A stretch of 64,000 bases of DNA from Acidomonas methanolica (GCF_004346035.1 NZ_SLZN01000012.1:17968-81967); one strand, 5' to 3'. Positions 25,558 to 35,587 are shown, counted from the first letter of the stretch. Numbers and translations are program-made. The notes: generated by a model not told the origin, from the sequence alone.

Positions 25558-26976
25558 ATGGCCACCAATGATGTCGGCGTTATCGATATCTTCCTGAACA
25601 CTTTCACCTCCACCATCGACAGTGGGTTCGGCCTGGTGAAGGGCAACGTGATCTCACTGGCCGGAACACTGTCCGTGCTGGATATCGCTTTGGCCGGGTT
25701 GTTCTGGGCCTGGGCGGCGGATGAGGACATCATCCAGCGTCTGGTGAAGAAGACGCTGTATATCGGGTTCTTCGCCTGGGTCATCAACGATTTCGATGCG
25801 CTCTCGAAGATTGTCTTCGACAGCTTCGCGGTCCTCGGTCTGAAAGTCGGCGGTGGAACGCTGGCACTTTCGGATTTCCTGCGTCCCGGTCGTCTGGCCT
25901 CGACCGGTTTCGATGCGGCCCAGCCGCTTCTGGACTCTGTCCATAATCTTCTTGGCCCGGTCGCCTTCTTTACGAATTTCATCCAGATCTTCGTGCTCTG
26001 CCTGTCCTGGCTGATCGTGCTGGCGGCATTCTTTATTCTGGCCGTGCAGCTTTTTGTCGCCCTGATCGAATTCAAGCTGACCACGCTGGCAGGCTTCGTG
26101 CTGATCCCGTTCGCCCTGTTCAATCGCACCGCCTTTCTGGCCGAGAAGGTGCTGGGCAATGTTGTCTCGTCGGGTGTGAAGATCATGGTGCTGGCGGTGA
26201 TCTCTGCCATCGCCTCGGTGCTCTTCAAACAGTTCACCATCTCCTACGGCAGCGATGTTCCCACGATCGGGCAATCTGTATCGGTGGTGCTGGCTTCGCT
26301 CGCGATTGTTGGGCTCTCCATTTTTGGTGGCAGCATCGCCAATGGGCTGATCTCCGGCGCACCCCAGCTTGGCGCGGGGGCCGCTGTCGGCACTGGGATG
26401 GCGGTGGGCGCCATGGGTGCTGCGGCGGTGGCGGGCGTTGGAGCCGTTGCCTCTGGCGGTGCCGCCGCCATCGGTGCGACCGCTGCTGCTGCGCGGGGAG
26501 GGGCCGCGATCGCCGGGGCGGCCACGTCCGCCTATTCGGCCGGAGCCGCCGGCGCCTCTGGTGGCGCGGGCAGCATGGCTGCCGGGATCGGAGGCATGGG
26601 CCGGGCTGTCGGCGGGAATATCGCGAAAGCCGCCAAAGGGGCGGCCTCGCGTGCAGGTTCCTCCCTGAAGGGAAGTTACGCCGCCGGCGGACGCTGGGCC
26701 GCGCGCGGGATGGGGGGCGACAGTCCAACGGGCGATGGCGGTGACGGCAGTTCATCCGGTGGTGGTGGTGACCCCACGGGTAGCGGCCCTGCCGGTTCTG
26801 GTCCGTCTGGTCCCGATGGCGGTTCCGGTCCGACAACCGGCGGCGAGCCACCGCGCTGGGCACGGAGCATGAAGCGCCGCAATGCCGCAGCCCATGCCGC
26901 CGAGGCTGCCCATGTTATCCGCTCCGCTGATGGTGGGGGCGGGGCGGCATCCATCGACCTCTCGGAGAAAGAATGA
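25558..26976 (+). CDS. trbL: TrbL, VirB6-like polytopic membrane protein
   Basis: Protein of 472 aa. The first 270 residues contain several membrane helices (for example VLDIALAGLFWAWAADED, LCLSWLIVLAAFFILAVQLF and SVVLASLAIVGLSIFGG). The remainder is a low-complexity Gly/Ala/Ser-rich tail, as usual for TrbL. It forms part of the inner-membrane channel. The stop overlaps trbF. Confidence 0.93.
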   Translation: MATNDVGVIDIFLNTFTSTIDSGFGLVKGNVISLAGTLSVLDIALAGLFWAWAADEDIIQRLVKKTLYIGFFAWVINDFDALSKIVFDSFAVLGLKVGGGTLALSDFLRPGRLASTGFDAAQPLLDSVHNLLGPVAFFTNFIQIFVLCLSWLIVLAAFFILAVQLFVALIEFKLTTLAGFVLIPFALFNRTAFLAEKVLGNVVSSGVKIMVLAVISAIASVLFKQFTISYGSDVPTIGQSVSVVLASLAIVGLSIFGGSIANGLISGAPQLGAGAAVGTGMAVGAMGAAAVAGVGAVASGGAAAIGATAAAARGGAAIAGAATSAYSAGAAGASGGAGSMAAGIGGMGRAVGGNIAKAAKGAASRAGSSLKGSYAAGGRWAARGMGGDSPTGDGGDGSSSGGGGDPTGSGPAGSGPSGPDGGSGPTTGGEPPRWARSMKRRNAAAHAAEAAHVIRSADGGGGAASIDLSEKE

Positions 26977-27659
26977 TGTTCCGTCGCTCCACCATACGTT
27001 ACGGGACCACGCCCGAGCCCGTGACACCCTATCAGAAAGCAGCACAGATCTGGGATGACCGCATCGGCTCCGCCCGCGTCCAGGCCCGCAACTGGCGGCT
27101 GATGGCCTTCAGCTCATTAGTCCTGTCCGCCGGACTTGGCGCGGGACTGATCTGGCAATCTATGCGGGGGACCGTTGTGCCCTGGGTCGTGCAGGTCGAT
27201 CGGCTGGGGCAGGCGCAGGTCGTCGCTCCGGCGACAGCGGGTTATACGCCTGCCGACCCGCAGATCGCCTGGTATCTGGCGCAGTTCATTGGCGATGTCC
27301 GTGGTCTGTCGTCCGATGCCGTTGTGGTCCGGCACAACTGGCTGCGGGCCTATGACTTCACCACCACGTCGGGTGCGGTGGCATTGAACGATTATGCCCG
27401 TCTCAACGATCCGTTCTCGCGCATCGGACATGAACAGGTGGAGGTGGATATCGCCTCGGTGATCCGCGCCTCGCCCGGCAGTTTCCGTGTTGCCTGGACC
27501 GAGCGGCATTACCGCGATGGCGCCTTTACGGGCACGGAGCGATGGACAGCCATTGTGTCCATCGTGCTGCGTACGCCGCGTGATGCCGATCATCTCCGTA
27601 AAAACCCGCTGGGTATCTACGTGTCCGCCATCAACTGGTCGAAGGAGCTTGGTCAATGA
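26973..27659 (+). CDS. trbF: TrbF, VirB8-like protein
   Basis: Protein of 228 aa with an N-terminal cytoplasmic segment (TPYQKAAQIWDDRIGSARVQ), one membrane helix near residues 45-65, and a VirB8-like periplasmic domain ending WTAIVSIVLRTP ... NPLGIYVSAINWSKEL. It is an assembly factor of the type IV secretion core. Overlaps trbL and trbG by 4 bp each. Confidence 0.94.
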   Translation: MMFRRSTIRYGTTPEPVTPYQKAAQIWDDRIGSARVQARNWRLMAFSSLVLSAGLGAGLIWQSMRGTVVPWVVQVDRLGQAQVVAPATAGYTPADPQIAWYLAQFIGDVRGLSSDAVVVRHNWLRAYDFTTTSGAVALNDYARLNDPFSRIGHEQVEVDIASVIRASPGSFRVAWTERHYRDGAFTGTERWTAIVSIVLRTPRDADHLRKNPLGIYVSAINWSKELGQ

Positions 27660-28657
27660 TTCGTATGGTCATGCGCGCGTTTCCAGTGGTGCTGCTCGCC
27701 CTGTCCGCCTGCGCGGGACAGTATCATCCACCTGTCATCCGTTATGACGATGCCGCACGCGCAACGAGACTTCCCGATCCACCGAAGCCGGTTCAGGTGG
27801 TGGAAGTCCCGAAAATCCTTCCCCTGCCGGGCCAGCTCAAGCCGCTGCCATCCCGGCGCACGGCCCATCCGGCCCCCGAAATCGTTGATCCGACCGTGCG
27901 CGTTACGCAGGCCAATCTGGCCGCCCGCATCCAGCCCACACGGGCCGGGTTCATCAACGCGGTGCAGGTCTATCCCTACAGTCCGGGCGCTCTCTATCAG
28001 GTCTACGCCTCGCCTGGAGAAATCACTGACATCATACTCCAGCAGGGTGAAAAGCTGGTGGGCACCGGACCGGTGGCGGCCGGGGATACGGTGCGCTGGA
28101 TTATCGGTGATACCGAAAGCGGGGCAGGGACGACGAAACGCATCCATATTCTGGTCAAGCCCACGCGCCCGGATCTCACCACCAACCTGATCGTCAATAC
28201 CGACCGACGGACCTATCTGGCGGAGCTGCGCTCCACGCCCGCGACCTACATGGCGTCGGTATCGTGGAATTACCCCGAGGATGGCCTGATCGCCCTGCAT
28301 CGGCAGGACAGCGCGGCAGAGGACGAAGCGCCGGTGGATGCGGGCCTCACTCTCGACGCCCTGAATTTCCGCTACGCCATCCAGCCGGTAAAAGGGGGCA
28401 CACCACCCTGGCTTCCCAACCGTGCCTTTGATGATGGTCACAGGGTCTATATCGCCTTTCCGGCCGGGATCGGGCAGGGCGAACTGCCGCCCCTGTTCGT
28501 GCTGGGGGCCGATGGCGGCCCTGAACTGGTCAATTATCGGGTTCGGCAGAATTGGATGGTCGTGGATCGGCTATTTGCCGCTGCCGAGCTGCGGCTGGGG
28601 GATAAACACTCCGAGCAGCGGGTGCGCATTGTCCGGACGGATGGCAGGAAGTCATGA
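27656..28657 (+). CDS. trbG: TrbG, VirB9-like protein
   Basis: Protein of 333 aa with a lipobox-like LSAC near residue 18 after a hydrophobic signal. A VirB9-type beta-rich domain follows (YSPGALYQVYASPGEITDI ... VNTDRRTYLAEL ... VSWNYPED). It forms the outer-membrane-associated ring with TrbI. Overlaps both neighbours by 4 bp. Confidence 0.94.
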   Translation: MIRMVMRAFPVVLLALSACAGQYHPPVIRYDDAARATRLPDPPKPVQVVEVPKILPLPGQLKPLPSRRTAHPAPEIVDPTVRVTQANLAARIQPTRAGFINAVQVYPYSPGALYQVYASPGEITDIILQQGEKLVGTGPVAAGDTVRWIIGDTESGAGTTKRIHILVKPTRPDLTTNLIVNTDRRTYLAELRSTPATYMASVSWNYPEDGLIALHRQDSAAEDEAPVDAGLTLDALNFRYAIQPVKGGTPPWLPNRAFDDGHRVYIAFPAGIGQGELPPLFVLGADGGPELVNYRVRQNWMVVDRLFAAAELRLGDKHSEQRVRIVRTDGRKS

Positions 28658-29838
28658 GTGGGGAAACCCCGGCAGGCGAGGGTAATCCTGCCGCACCAGC
28701 AGCATCCCCGCCGCCCGATCTGCGCCTGCGGGCGGAACGCCCGCGTGTGGTGCGGCTGTCACGCACCGTGGTCTGGTCATTGGGAGGTGTGGGCATGATC
28801 GCGGTGGCGTTCGCTCTGGGCTACGCGCTGGAAAGCAGCCGTCAGACGGTTCCCCCGGCTGCGTCCCAGGATACGGATGCCCACCCGTCCGCCGATGGTC
28901 TGGCAGGGCTGCCGTCCGATTATGTCGGCAAAGACGTGCCGAAGCTGGGACCAGCTCTTCCCGGTGATCTGGGGCATACCATCCTGCACGCGCAGGAGCA
29001 GGGAAAGACCGTGTCAGGCGGCGATGACCGCCGTGCGCAACAGGAGATCGAAGCCGCGATCGCCAGCCGCCTGTTCGTGCAGACGGGCACAGGGAAACGG
29101 GACCAGGGCGGCGACCAGCCCGCTCCCGCCATGGCGGCCGCCTCCGGCTCTCAGGGGGCGGCGGTCCCTTCGGCGGACGCACAGACCGCCAACCGGGCGT
29201 TTCTGTCAGGCCAGCCAGATCGGCTGACCGTCAGCCCGGATCGCGTCATGCCGCCCGTCTCGCCCTATGTGCTCCAAGCCGGGACCGTGATCGCCGGCGC
29301 GCTGAACACGAAAATCAGTTCCGACCTTCCCGGCCAGATCGTCGGGCACGTCACCCAGAACGTCTATGACAGTCCGACCGGCCGTTACCTCCTGATCCCG
29401 CAGGGCGCCACGCTGTTCGGGGCCTATAACAGCAGCGTCTCCTTCGGGCAGCAGCGCACGCAGATCATCTGGACACGGCTGATCTTTCCGAACGGCGAGA
29501 GCCTCGTCCTGGAAAAGCTGCCGGGCGGCGACGCGATCGGCCAGTCCGGTCTGTCCGACGAGGTGAATAATCATTGGGGACAGCTTTTCAGGGCCGCGCT
29601 CGTGACCACGCTGCTCAGCGTGGGATCAGAGGCTGGAACCAGCCAGAGCGAGAACAATCTGGCCCAGGCCATCCGCAGCGGTGCCAGCAATGGCTTCTCG
29701 ATGGTTGGCAATCGCCTGATCGATCGCAGCCTCAACGTCCAGCCAACGCTCACCGATCGGCCGGGGCTGCCGTTTACGATTCTTGTTGGACACGACCTGT
29801 TGCTCAAGCCTTACCAGAATGGAGGACGTCCACGATGA
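28654..29838 (+). CDS. trbI: TrbI, VirB10-like protein
   Basis: Protein of 394 aa with a cytoplasmic Pro-rich N-terminus, a single membrane helix near residues 40-62 and a VirB10 C-terminal domain: LQAGTVIAGALNTKISSDLP, GRYLLIPQGATLFGAYN, and a closing TILVGHDLLLKPY. It spans the envelope in the secretion core. Overlaps trbG and the DUF2274 gene. Confidence 0.95.
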   Translation: MSGETPAGEGNPAAPAASPPPDLRLRAERPRVVRLSRTVVWSLGGVGMIAVAFALGYALESSRQTVPPAASQDTDAHPSADGLAGLPSDYVGKDVPKLGPALPGDLGHTILHAQEQGKTVSGGDDRRAQQEIEAAIASRLFVQTGTGKRDQGGDQPAPAMAAASGSQGAAVPSADAQTANRAFLSGQPDRLTVSPDRVMPPVSPYVLQAGTVIAGALNTKISSDLPGQIVGHVTQNVYDSPTGRYLLIPQGATLFGAYNSSVSFGQQRTQIIWTRLIFPNGESLVLEKLPGGDAIGQSGLSDEVNNHWGQLFRAALVTTLLSVGSEAGTSQSENNLAQAIRSGASNGFSMVGNRLIDRSLNVQPTLTDRPGLPFTILVGHDLLLKPYQNGGRPR

Positions 29839-30068
29839 CAGAGTTGAAGATCAGGGAGCTTCCCGACGAGAAACCGGTGAAAATGACTGTGGCGCTACCT
29901 CCCGATATTTATCGCGATCTGCTGGCTTATGCAGCACTTCTGTCCGGTAGTGACGGGGCAACGGATCCGGCCCGGCTGGTCGCGCCCATGCTCCGGCAGT
30001 TCATGATGTCGGATAAGGGGTTCGCTAGAGCACGGAGAAAGGAAAAAAGTCATCTGTCAGGAAAATAG
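29835..30068 (+). CDS. DUF2274 family protein
   Basis: Protein of 77 aa with the DUF2274 pattern KIRELPDEKPVKMTVALPPDIYRDLLAYAALL, which resembles a ribbon-helix-helix start. It is the usual last gene of alphaproteobacterial trb operons and its function is unknown. The ATG at 29835 overlaps the trbI stop. It converges on a LysR gene 2 bp away with no obvious terminator between. Confidence 0.85.
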   Translation: MTELKIRELPDEKPVKMTVALPPDIYRDLLAYAALLSGSDGATDPARLVAPMLRQFMMSDKGFARARRKEKSHLSGK

Positions 30069-30070
30069 TT

Positions 30071-30985
30071 TCATGGTCTGCGGGCTTCGATATATCGGGC
30101 GAAGCTCCGGGCGCAGGGATTCTCATTGTCGGGTCGCCAGACGATTCCGAATTCCAGATGAGAGGAACCGTTTGCGTCACGTATGTCCATGATTGCGACG
30201 TCGTGCCCATGCCGATCGCGGATCAGTGGCAACCACGAGGCGGGTAGCAGGGCGATGCCTTCGTTGTTCTGGACGAGTGCGACGATCCTGTTGCTGCCGA
30301 TATCATGGCGTCGGATTTTTGGGCGGATCCCTGTCTCCCCGAGTTTGCGCTGGATAAGTGCCTCGAAGTCCTGACCCGCGTTGTCGCGTCCGATCAGGAA
30401 CATCTGATGATTCAGGTCCGTCCAGGAGAGTTCTTGTCGTGCCGCCAATGGATGACCAGCCGGGAGAGCCGCCACGATGCGGTCGCTCCACAGAGGTGTG
30501 ACCTGCAAGGCTGGCGCCAGATTGCGGCGCGTGACGACGGCGAAATCGATCTGCCCACGCTGGAGCCGTCGCAGCAATCTTTTGCCCGTGCCTTCGGAAT
30601 ATCGAAAGACGATATCAGGATGCGTGGTTCGGAACTCTGACGTGAAAGACAGGAGTCTTCCAGGCAGGACGCAGGTCTGGATGCCGATGGCGATCTGCCC
30701 GCTCTCGCCTTTACCTGTCCGGCGCGCACGAGCATTCATGCCGGCCACATTATCAAGGATCGTGTGGCTCCATCTGATGAATTCAAGACCGAATGTGGTG
30801 GGTGTGACACCGGCCGGGGAGCGGAGGAACAAGGTGACATTCAGTCGCTCCTCAAGGTTATGCAGGCATCGGCTGACGGCCGACTGCCTTGTGTTCAGGA
30901 ATCGTGCCGCGCCGTGGATACTGCCGTGCTCCGCGATCGCCCGTACGCACAGCAGTTGCCACAGATCGAATGGTGGCCGTTTCAT
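30071..30985 (-). CDS. LysR-family transcriptional regulator
   Basis: Protein of 304 aa. The N-terminal winged HTH (FDLWQLLCVRAIAEHGSIHG ... LNTRQSAVSRCLHNLEERLN) is followed by a LysR substrate-binding domain. It converges on the trb operon and is separated by 46 bp from the efflux operon end. LysR genes are often found at this end of trb loci, but no target could be assigned and no T-N11-A box was identified. Confidence 0.88.
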   Translation of the reverse strand: MKRPPFDLWQLLCVRAIAEHGSIHGAARFLNTRQSAVSRCLHNLEERLNVTLFLRSPAGVTPTTFGLEFIRWSHTILDNVAGMNARARRTGKGESGQIAIGIQTCVLPGRLLSFTSEFRTTHPDIVFRYSEGTGKRLLRRLQRGQIDFAVVTRRNLAPALQVTPLWSDRIVAALPAGHPLAARQELSWTDLNHQMFLIGRDNAGQDFEALIQRKLGETGIRPKIRRHDIGSNRIVALVQNNEGIALLPASWLPLIRDRHGHDVAIMDIRDANGSSHLEFGIVWRPDNENPCARSFARYIEARRP

Positions 30986-31031
30986 CCGGAGTTAACTTCG
31001 GATGGTGTGAAGAAGTCGCGATGCTGCGTCT

Positions 31032-32450
31032 TCATCCGCTGCCTCCCGAAAGGACGGGACGCCAACCACCCCCCAGTGCTTTATAGAGTGCGATGCTGAC
31101 CAGAACTGTTTCTTGCTGGGTCGTCAATCCCTGATCGTGAATTCTGTCCGACGTAATGCCTTGCACAAGATATGGTGCCAGATCGTCCTCTCCATCTCGG
31201 TATTGTCGTTGAGCATGCAGGAGCTTTTCCTGGGCCGCGTGCAATTCGAGGCCTACGGACGAGAGCCGACTTTCGTTATCGCCTATCGTGGCGAGCCGGT
31301 CTTCCACATCGCGCAGCGCATTGAGCACGGCCTGCCGGTAACCCAGCCAGGCCGCGTCACGTTGCAGGCGCGCCGCGTCGATCTGCGCGGTGCGACGCCC
31401 TCCGGCGTAGATCGTCTCGCCGGCCGTGACGCCGAGTTGCCACAGAAGGCTGGCAGTGGTGAATGCCTGATGCAGCGTGCTGGTCGTCACCCCGAAATCC
31501 AGTGGGATCGCGACTTTCGGGTACAGGGAGGCGACCGCGACCCCGATCTCCGCACTGTCCCGCGCATAGCGGAATGTCGCGGCCTGGATATCCGGCCGGC
31601 GCGTCAGCACTTCGGAGGGAAGTGACGGCGGCCGCGCTGGCGGTAGAGGGATGGAAAGGTCCGCGCGCGGCGTCAACTGCATGGCCTCGGGTGTCGTCGC
31701 GGTCAGGATCGCGAGGGCGTTCTTCATCTCCGTGGCCTGCGCGAGAAGGGGCGGTACAGTCTGTTGGGCGGCGGCGAGATCCGCTTCGGCCTGATCCACA
31801 TCGGCGTGGCCGCGCGCACCGGCGTGCCACTCATGTGTCACGAGATCACGCTGGCGAGCGACAAGGGCGATGCGGTCCTTCGCGACCTGAAGCCGGGCCA
31901 GGGCTGCGCACCACGTCACATAATCCGCGCCTACCTCCGCAAGCAGGCGCAGGCGCAGCCCGTCGAGTTCGGCTGCCATTTCGGCCTGCGATGCCCGTGC
32001 GGCTTCCGTCCGGCGCCGCGTCATCCCGAACAGGTCCAGTTCCCATGAACCGTCGAACCCGAGAGACCAGTACCGGTAATCTCCCGCACTCGCTCTAGGA
32101 GGCCACTGGATCGTCTGCGACTGACGTCTGTTCTCGGCGATACCGCCAAGGCCGATGACGGGTGACGACGCCGCCGCTTCGATCCGGATCTGGTCGCGCG
32201 CGGCCTCGACGCGTTTCTCTGCGGCGGCGAGGTCATTGTTGCGTGTCAGCGCCTCATGGATGAGGCGGCTCAGTTGCGGGTCGTGGAATCCGGCCCACCA
32301 GAGTTCATCCGGAACCGACAGGCTTGGGACGCCGGGCCGGCCCACCCATTGGGCCGGTCCCTCCGCATGGGGCGCGACATAATCCGGCCCGACGGTGCAG
32401 CCGGCGACGACCATGAGCGCAAGGATGGAGGCCGCACGCGCCATGTTCAT
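31032..32450 (-). CDS. Outer membrane efflux lipoprotein (NodT/OprM family)
   Basis: Protein of 472 aa with a lipobox VAGC near residue 17, then TVGPDYVAP, typical of NodT-type TolC-like factors. Two TolC-like repeats can be seen, with WWAGFHDPQLSRLIHEAL and later LPSEVLTRRPDIQAATFRY. It would form the outer-membrane exit duct for the adjacent MFS pump. The ATG at 32450, with GGGAGAG upstream, overlaps the MFS stop by 4 bp. A longer frame starting at 32663 is rejected because it overlaps the MFS gene. Confidence 0.9.
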   Translation of the reverse strand: MNMARAASILALMVVAGCTVGPDYVAPHAEGPAQWVGRPGVPSLSVPDELWWAGFHDPQLSRLIHEALTRNNDLAAAEKRVEAARDQIRIEAAASSPVIGLGGIAENRRQSQTIQWPPRASAGDYRYWSLGFDGSWELDLFGMTRRRTEAARASQAEMAAELDGLRLRLLAEVGADYVTWCAALARLQVAKDRIALVARQRDLVTHEWHAGARGHADVDQAEADLAAAQQTVPPLLAQATEMKNALAILTATTPEAMQLTPRADLSIPLPPARPPSLPSEVLTRRPDIQAATFRYARDSAEIGVAVASLYPKVAIPLDFGVTTSTLHQAFTTASLLWQLGVTAGETIYAGGRRTAQIDAARLQRDAAWLGYRQAVLNALRDVEDRLATIGDNESRLSSVGLELHAAQEKLLHAQRQYRDGEDDLAPYLVQGITSDRIHDQGLTTQQETVLVSIALYKALGGGWRPVLSGGSG

Positions 32451-34000
32451 GATCGCTCTCCCGGCCGATCGGCACCGGCCGGGGGCATGCAGGCAGCAAT
32501 GACACAGGTTGCGGCCAGCATCAGCGCGAGGTCGGCCAGCAGCGTCGAAAAGCCGATGACGATCGATTGGTGTCGTACGAGTGCGCCGACCACCGATCGC
32601 GCACGGTGGTCCAGCAGGACCCGATCTGGCGTCGTCCAGGGCAGGGCGCCCAAGCCATTCCACGCTGCGAGCGTGCGGTGGTGTGGCTGGAGGCCGGTGC
32701 TGGCGAGCAGTTCGCCATAGCGTCCCTCAGCCCGCAGCCGCAGCCCGGTTGCCGCCCACGCGGTCGCGACGGTGCCGGCAAGGCTGCGCGCCACGTTGAA
32801 GATGGCGGCGGCATAAAGCCCCTCACTCGGCACCACGTCGCCCACGAACAGCATCAGCAAGGGTAGGAGAATCCACGGCAGGCCGATCCCCTGGAGGATC
32901 TGCCCCACGACAAAATTGTCGGGAATCCAGTCGCTGGTGACGTTGAGGTCGAGCAGGCAGGCCAGTGCGTTCAGTCCGAAGCCCAACACGAGAAAGGTCC
33001 GGGCTTCCATCCATCCGTAGCGCAGCGTCACGATGCAGGCCGGGTACGCAACGGCCTGCGGCCAGAACGCCGCGTCCAGCACCGGCGCGATCTGCTCTGG
33101 TCGGTAACCGGGTATATCGACGAGGAATGCCGGTACCAGACCACCGGAAAGGACCGATGCGAACTGATAGGGAATGGCGATCAGTGCGCCGAGCAGGGCA
33201 TTGCGGCGGGTCAGCAATCGCGTCATCAGGATAGGGTGAACGACCCGGCGTCCCCCGAGCCAGAATGCTCCGAGCAGGAGTGCTGCACCGATGATGACGG
33301 CGGACAGGATCAGCGGCGTCTCCGACCAGTGCAGCCGGTTTCCCTGACTGAGGCCTCCACCAAGCAAAATGGTCCCCATTGAAAACAGCGTGACCACCCG
33401 CAGGTCGGCACGCGCGAACAACAGCCAGCGAATCCGCTCCCGCCATAGCCCGAGATATCCACAGACGAACGCGACCATTCCCAGCAGGATCGCGATCCAG
33501 AAGATCGCCGGCGTTCCCCAGCGTTCGACGAGCCAGACATCCAGCGATGCGGCGGCCTGCGGCGCCATCGTCGCCGCCGAGGCATAGAGCCCGATCGCCA
33601 GCGCGCGCCATGTCGGGGGGAAGGTCCGCAACTCGGTGATGATGGCGAGCGGAATGATGATTCCGGCGGCGAGCCCCATGCCCGATCGCGCCAGGATCAT
33701 CACTGTCAAGTCATGCGTCATGGCCGCGATGGCGGACGAGGTCGCGAATAGCGTGATCGCGAGGAGCATGATCCGGCGCAGAGAGAAGATCACGGCGAGC
33801 CAGCATCCCAGGCCGACACCGACCGGCTCGAAGGCCAGATACCCTGCGGTCAGCCATGATCCTTCATCCGGGCCGATCCCCAGCGTGCCTTCGATATCCG
33901 GCAGCGACAGCGCGAAGAACCGCGTCGACATCATGACCATCCAGGCCGCGCAGACACCGCAGCTTCCCGTGAGAAGCTGTCCTCGCATCTCGGACGTCAT
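32447..34000 (-). CDS. MFS efflux transporter, DHA2/EmrB type
   Basis: Protein of 517 aa with about 14 membrane helices. The start (WMVMMSTRFFALSLPDIEGTLG) and the RSGMGLAAGIIIPLAI and LYASAATMAPQ motifs fit DHA2-family drug:H+ antiporters of the EmrB/FarB kind. With the HlyD and outer-membrane genes it forms a tripartite pump. Substrate unknown. Overlaps both neighbours by 4 bp. Confidence 0.9.
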   Translation of the reverse strand: MTSEMRGQLLTGSCGVCAAWMVMMSTRFFALSLPDIEGTLGIGPDEGSWLTAGYLAFEPVGVGLGCWLAVIFSLRRIMLLAITLFATSSAIAAMTHDLTVMILARSGMGLAAGIIIPLAIITELRTFPPTWRALAIGLYASAATMAPQAAASLDVWLVERWGTPAIFWIAILLGMVAFVCGYLGLWRERIRWLLFARADLRVVTLFSMGTILLGGGLSQGNRLHWSETPLILSAVIIGAALLLGAFWLGGRRVVHPILMTRLLTRRNALLGALIAIPYQFASVLSGGLVPAFLVDIPGYRPEQIAPVLDAAFWPQAVAYPACIVTLRYGWMEARTFLVLGFGLNALACLLDLNVTSDWIPDNFVVGQILQGIGLPWILLPLLMLFVGDVVPSEGLYAAAIFNVARSLAGTVATAWAATGLRLRAEGRYGELLASTGLQPHHRTLAAWNGLGALPWTTPDRVLLDHRARSVVGALVRHQSIVIGFSTLLADLALMLAATCVIAACMPPAGADRPGERS

Positions 34001-35076
34001 GGCGCATCTCTCCGTATGGCGACGAGAGTCCGCACCGAGACGTGTGAGGACATACCGGGTCGCAGGAGGTCGATGCCCGCCTGATCCGGCTCGATGACGA
34101 TCTTGACGGGAAATCTCTGAACGATATGGGTGAAATTGCCGGTAGCGTTGTCGGGTGGCAGCAGGGCCGTCTCGGCGCCCGACACGGGTCCGATGCTGTC
34201 CACATGCCCGCGAAAGGTGGCGCCGGGGAAGGCATCGATCGTGATCGACGCGGTCTGTCCGACTTGCATATGTGTCAGCTGCACCTCGCGGAAGTTCGCG
34301 ACGATCCAGACGTCCGGCAGTGGCGCGACCCGTGCCACCTGGGTGCCGATACCGACATATTCGCCGACATAGACCATCCGCGCGGTGACCTGACCGGAGA
34401 CAGGGCTGGCGATCCGCGTGTAGCCGAGGTCGATTGCGGCGAGTTCGCGCGCCGATACGGCTGCCGAGACGTCTTCTTGTGCCTGCACGCGTTTGGCGCG
34501 CAGCACGTCCTGAGCCCGGCGGGCCGCATCCACAAGGGCGGCGTCGCGATCCCGCTGCGCCGACAGACGGGCCAGATCGGCGTCCGCGATTTCGAGGTCG
34601 CGATGGGACGTGCTGCCGTCGGTAATGAGATCGTGCTGACGCCGTCGTTCCAGACGCCGTTGCGCGACATCGGCTTCCGCCATGCGTAATGCGGCTTCCG
34701 CCCCCGCGATCTGCGCCGTCTCCATCCCGATTTGCCGTTGCACGACCTCCAGCGCCGCTCTGGCCGCACCGAGCATGGCGTCCCTTTCGGCGAGATGGGC
34801 TCGATAATCATCGTCCTGGATCGTCACGAGGGTCTGGCTGGCATTGACCCGTGCGTTGTCCGCGACCGGAACCCGCGTGACGTATCCGGCGACGTGGGCG
34901 GAGAGCACGACCGTATCCGCATGCACGAAGGCGTCATTCGTGCTTTCGCAGTGCAGGCAGAGATCGATCGCGTCGCCATGCAGCCTCATCCGGGTCGCGA
35001 GGACCGCCCCGGATGCAACAAGGATCAGGCCCAGCGCCAAGATCCGCCCCCATCCGGCGGGCAGAACATGCTTCAT
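33997..35076 (-). CDS. HlyD/EmrA-family membrane fusion protein
   Basis: Protein of 359 aa: one N-terminal membrane helix (ILALGLILVASGAVLA), then the biotinyl-lipoyl half-motif VSAHVAGYVTRVPVADNARV and a coiled-coil hairpin. The matching second half follows (TRIASPVSGQVTARMVYVGEYV). It connects the MFS pump to the outer-membrane factor across the periplasm. Probably in one operon with the upstream carboxymuconolactone-decarboxylase-like gene (63-bp gap). Confidence 0.9.
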   Translation of the reverse strand: MKHVLPAGWGRILALGLILVASGAVLATRMRLHGDAIDLCLHCESTNDAFVHADTVVLSAHVAGYVTRVPVADNARVNASQTLVTIQDDDYRAHLAERDAMLGAARAALEVVQRQIGMETAQIAGAEAALRMAEADVAQRRLERRRQHDLITDGSTSHRDLEIADADLARLSAQRDRDAALVDAARRAQDVLRAKRVQAQEDVSAAVSARELAAIDLGYTRIASPVSGQVTARMVYVGEYVGIGTQVARVAPLPDVWIVANFREVQLTHMQVGQTASITIDAFPGATFRGHVDSIGPVSGAETALLPPDNATGNFTHIVQRFPVKIVIEPDQAGIDLLRPGMSSHVSVRTLVAIRRDAP

Positions 35077-35139
35077 CAGTCTGAACGGAAGCAGTCGTGC
35101 GCGATGCGTGCCGCCCGTGCCGGAAAAGCGGGGCAGGGC

Positions 35140-35523
35140 TTATCCTTCCGGCGTTCCGGCGAACACCTCGCCCGCAATCTGCAACGCGGCCAGGGCCGAG
35201 GGAACGCCGGCGATGATGCCTGTCTGCACGCAGATATCGGCGATTTCCCGGCGCGTCAGGCCCGCGCGCAGAGCCGAGCCGACACGCAGACGCAGCACGC
35301 CCGCCGCTGTGGCGCCAAGCGCCGCGCACGCGGCGATCATCACCGCTTCACGCAGTCGCGCATCCAGCCGCGTCTGGCCGTAAACATCGGCGAATTCCCA
35401 TTCCATGACGAAACGGCCCAGTTCGGGTGCCGTCGTTGCCAGTGAATCGAGGAAGGCGGAGGCCGGTACGCCGGTGATCTCCTCGAAGGCGCGCTTGCCC
35501 TCAGTGAAACGTTCGTCTGACAT
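35140..35523 (-). CDS. Carboxymuconolactone decarboxylase family protein
   Basis: Protein of 127 aa with the AhpD/CMD-like helical pattern: FVMEWEFADVYGQTRLDARLREAVMIAACAALG and LRVGSALRAGLTRREIADICVQ. It lacks the CxxC of AhpD-type peroxidases in the visible core, so it looks closer to the decarboxylase branch. It opens the efflux operon and is divergent from the TetR gene, with two copies of the TGACCG-type operator in the gap. Substrate unknown. Confidence 0.82.
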   Translation of the reverse strand: MSDERFTEGKRAFEEITGVPASAFLDSLATTAPELGRFVMEWEFADVYGQTRLDARLREAVMIAACAALGATAAGVLRLRVGSALRAGLTRREIADICVQTGIIAGVPSALAALQIAGEVFAGTPEG

Positions 35524-35587
35524 GTGGTCTGTCTCCGATAATCGTTGAACTGGCCAAAAAGGCCGTCGTCGCGGCGCAAATCACTAA

